From CAZPWQ01 sp964590495 (GTDB taxonomy: Bacteria; Bacteroidota; Rhodothermia; Balneolales; Balneolaceae): a stretch of 26,685 nt of DNA. Position 1 is the first letter of the stretch, and each line of letters begins with the position of its first letter. The notes under the pieces are model-generated. The model did not search any database and was not told where the DNA came from. It worked only from the letters and a program-made list of their open reading frames with translations. The stretch lies in assembly GCA_964590495.1 (NCBI GenBank), contig CAZPWQ010000046.1, positions 1 to 26,685 on the forward strand, written 5' to 3'. Positions 25,211-26,685 of the stretch are shown piece after piece. The translations under genes were made by a program, and so were the position numbers.

Positions 25211-25243
25211 AGACCTCCAAGGTTTCTGAAACCTTGGAGGTCT
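25211..25243. repeat. Palindromic repeat (CCTCCAA type), second copy
   Basis: AGACCTCCAAGGTTT, a CTG loop, and the exact reverse complement AAACCTTGGAGGTCT give a perfect 15-bp stem 30 bases after the luxR-type stop. It shares the CCTCCAAGGTTT core with the palindrome at 5583-5616. It may stop transcription, although the following A-rich stretch has no clear T-run on the plus strand. Confidence 0.78.
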
Positions 25244-25373
25244 ACACCTAAAAAATTTAATTTTTCGAAAAAGCAAAAACTTGAGTTTCCTGCTGGTTAT
25301 TCTGCACCCAATAAAGCATAATACTTGTACTCATGTGTTCATAATTTCTTCTATTTAATGTAAATCCAGAGTT

Positions 25374-25389
25374 TGGGTAATATTACCCA
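25374..25389. promoter_or_regulatory. 16-bp palindrome, candidate operator upstream of hydrolase-fold gene
   Basis: TGGGTAATATTACCCA is a perfect palindrome 111 bases upstream of the hydrolase-fold start. A third half-site, TGGGTA, follows at 25410-25415. The symmetry fits a dimeric HTH protein such as the LuxR-type regulator encoded just upstream; that assignment is inference. I saw no second copy upstream of the regulator gene itself. The remainder of 25181-25500 contains no gene, only this site and the palindromic repeat at 25211-25243. Confidence 0.55.
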
Positions 25390-25487
25390 TTTTTCATTTT
25401 CAGCAAAATTGGGTAGTCTCTCCGATTCGCAGCGTTCCTTTCCGGATTATCTTACCTCCTCAAGTTAATGGTATATCAAATTGCTAC

Positions 25488-25492
25488 GGAGG
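25488..25492 (+). promoter_or_regulatory. Strong Shine-Dalgarno that decides the hydrolase-fold start
   Basis: GGAGG lies 8 bases before the ATG at 25501. An in-frame ATG at 25468 has no such site, so 25501 is the better start. This is one of the few clear Shine-Dalgarno sequences of the window. Confidence 0.75.
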
Positions 25493-25500
25493 ATTTAAAA

Positions 25501-26427
25501 ATGAAAACTCAACTTTCTGCGAATCATAACAAAGCCGTTATAAATAACCACCGCGATCAGCTTCTGGAGGCAATAAATGTTTCGGAACACCGGTTGGATC
25601 TCGCCGGAATCCATACGCCCGTACTTAAGAGTGGTGAAGGTCCGCCGATTATACTTCTGCACGGACCGGGAGAATCAGCCCTCTGGTGGATGCGTGTTAT
25701 TCCAAAGTTATCAAAAACTCGTCGCGTGATTGTTCCCGACCTCCCCGGTCATGGTGAGTCGAAAATAAGCAGTGATTCTTTGGATACAGGTCTCGTTTTC
25801 CAGTGGCTCAGGGAGTTGATTGCGGAAACCTGTTCGTTTCCTCCGGCACTGGTGGGAAATATTCTTGGAGGTTCCATTGCAGCCCGCTTTGCCATCGATC
25901 ACGGAGAAGAAATAGGGAAGTTGGTATTGGTAAATTCGCTCGGACTTGGAAAGTTCAGGCCGGCCCCGGGGTTTGCCTTCGGACTATTCCGTTTTATAAT
26001 CTGGCCCACCGAGAATAATTTCAATCGCTTCTTTCCGCAGTGTATGTATGATGTAGATGGCCTGCAGAAACAAATGGGAAAATTATGGGAGCCGTTTGTG
26101 GCATACAACCTGGAATGTGCCCGCGACAAGGAACGAAGTGATGCTATGAATTTCCTGATGAAAAAGCTTGGCATCCCGAAAATTCCGTCAGATGAGCTTG
26201 CCCGAATTGATGTGCCCACTTTCCTGATCTGGGGCCGGCACGATCGTGCCAACAAACTGAAAATAGCAGAAAAAGCCAGCCGGCGTTTTGGCTGGCCGCT
26301 GCAAATCATTGAGGAGACCCGCGACGATCCCAAGCTGGAACGTCCGGAAGCGTTTGTGGATGCACTTAACACCGTGTTGCATACAATTAATATTCAATTA
26401 GTATCAAACAACGCGTTTAGGGGTTGA
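25501..26427 (+). CDS. Alpha/beta-hydrolase-fold protein with degenerate catalytic triad
   Basis: The 308-residue protein has the alpha/beta-hydrolase layout. The oxyanion HGPGES motif is at about 54-59 and VPDLPGHGES at about 78-87. The nucleophile-elbow region reads LVGNILGGSIAARFA (about 117-131) and the acid region reads FLIWGRHDRAN (Asp248). In the elbow the usual GxSxG is G-N-I-L-G, so Ile121 stands where serine belongs. Near the C-terminus, where GH(W/D)P...E.PEAF is expected, the sequence reads ETRDDPKLERPEAF, so Asp275 replaces histidine. Classical hydrolysis is therefore unlikely; ligand binding or a non-hydrolytic reaction fits better. The last five codons and the stop come from the MITE-like insertion. 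It follows a TPR-LuxR gene. Confidence 0.85.
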   Translation: MKTQLSANHNKAVINNHRDQLLEAINVSEHRLDLAGIHTPVLKSGEGPPIILLHGPGESALWWMRVIPKLSKTRRVIVPDLPGHGESKISSDSLDTGLVFQWLRELIAETCSFPPALVGNILGGSIAARFAIDHGEEIGKLVLVNSLGLGKFRPAPGFAFGLFRFIIWPTENNFNRFFPQCMYDVDGLQKQMGKLWEPFVAYNLECARDKERSDAMNFLMKKLGIPKIPSDELARIDVPTFLIWGRHDRANKLKIAEKASRRFGWPLQIIEETRDDPKLERPEAFVDALNTVLHTINIQLVSNNAFRG

Positions 26428-26585
26428 ATTCACATCACAACAACGACTCCCACTCATCCTGAACGTGATTCAGGATCTCGCGCGGCAGAGAGCGCTGCTA
26501 CAGGCACCAGATCTCATTAACGGCTCGTGCCCTGCGGGATGACCAGGTGCTTTTTTTATAATCATGGTCAACCGCTAAACGCGTT
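26410..26585. mobile_element. MITE-like non-autonomous insertion, 176 bp
   Basis: The ends are an 18-bp inverted repeat with one mismatch: AACGCGTTTAGGGGTTGA (26410-26427) and TCAACCGCTAAACGCGTT (26568-26585). Directly outside both ends is the 7-bp direct repeat ATCAAAC (26403-26409 and 26586-26592), as left by transposition. There is no room for a transposase. The interior has a small hairpin ATCCTGAA-CGTGA-TTCAGGAT (26455-26475) and further imperfect symmetry. The left end lies inside the hydrolase-fold gene and supplies its stop. The transposase family that would mobilise it cannot be named from the ends. Confidence 0.75.
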
Positions 26586-26655
26586 ATCAAACAATTAAAA
26601 GTTATGCGGCAGCTTAAAAGAACATAATCCTTAAGAACACTAAACATATAGTAAG

Positions 26656-26685
26656 ATGAAACTATTGAAAATAATCGGCAAGCAA
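26656..26685 (+). CDS. Possible start of a further gene, cut by window end
   Basis: An ATG at 26656 opens a frame reading MKLLKIIGKQ to the window edge. The basic, hydrophobic beginning could be a signal peptide or membrane anchor. Only ten codons are visible, so neither the gene nor a function can be confirmed. Confidence 0.35.
   Translation, partial: MKLLKIIGKQ

Overview
The window reads as chromosomal DNA of a Gram-negative member of the Bacteroidota/Balneolota (FCB) group. The reasons are ExbB/ExbD/TonB and LolA envelope genes, HU-fold/SPOR proteins, a long FtsK, a Mrp ATPase without the usual CxxC, generally weak Shine-Dalgarno sequences, and several short palindromic intergenic repeats of a style I recall from that group. 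The genus cannot be fixed from sequence alone. No rRNA, tRNA, CRISPR array, prophage or full-length IS element was seen.

Layout. 1-414 (-): an incomplete membrane-anchored hypothetical gene. 827-5560 (+): a membrane LytTR regulator, a secreted intradiol-dioxygenase-like protein overlapping a YceI lipoprotein, DoxX and DUF1772-like membrane proteins, and a Tat-exported Gfo/Idh/MocA oxidoreductase. 5807-9480 (+): a three-gene operon of exported cupredoxin, membrane class III nucleotide cyclase and outer-membrane barrel. 9481-10067: gene-free, with two inverted copies of a three-hairpin repeat.

10068-15142 (-) is a tight six-gene operon, transcribed from the right: outer-membrane barrel, small HU-like protein, HU-TM-SPOR protein, ExbB/TolQ, ExbD/TolR, TonB. 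15357-21377 (-) is a second tight block: gcvT, 2-phosphosulfolactate phosphatase, ftsK, lolA and a flippase-like membrane protein. Divergent from it is mrp (+). The right end holds a small conserved protein, a TPR-LuxR regulator and an alpha/beta-hydrolase-fold protein lacking the nucleophile serine and the histidine. Between these last two lies a perfect 16-bp palindrome that could be an operator.

The most noteworthy observations are: (i) a 176-bp MITE-like insertion at the 3' end of the hydrolase-fold gene, with 18-bp terminal inverted repeats and a 7-bp direct repeat, which appears to have replaced the original stop codon; (ii) the LuxR / palindrome / degenerate-hydrolase cassette, which looks like a ligand-perception module; (iii) the operon coupling HU-fold and SPOR proteins to an ExbBD-TonB motor; (iv) the cupredoxin-cyclase-porin operon. 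Functions are inferred from sequence features read by eye and recalled family knowledge; no database search was run.
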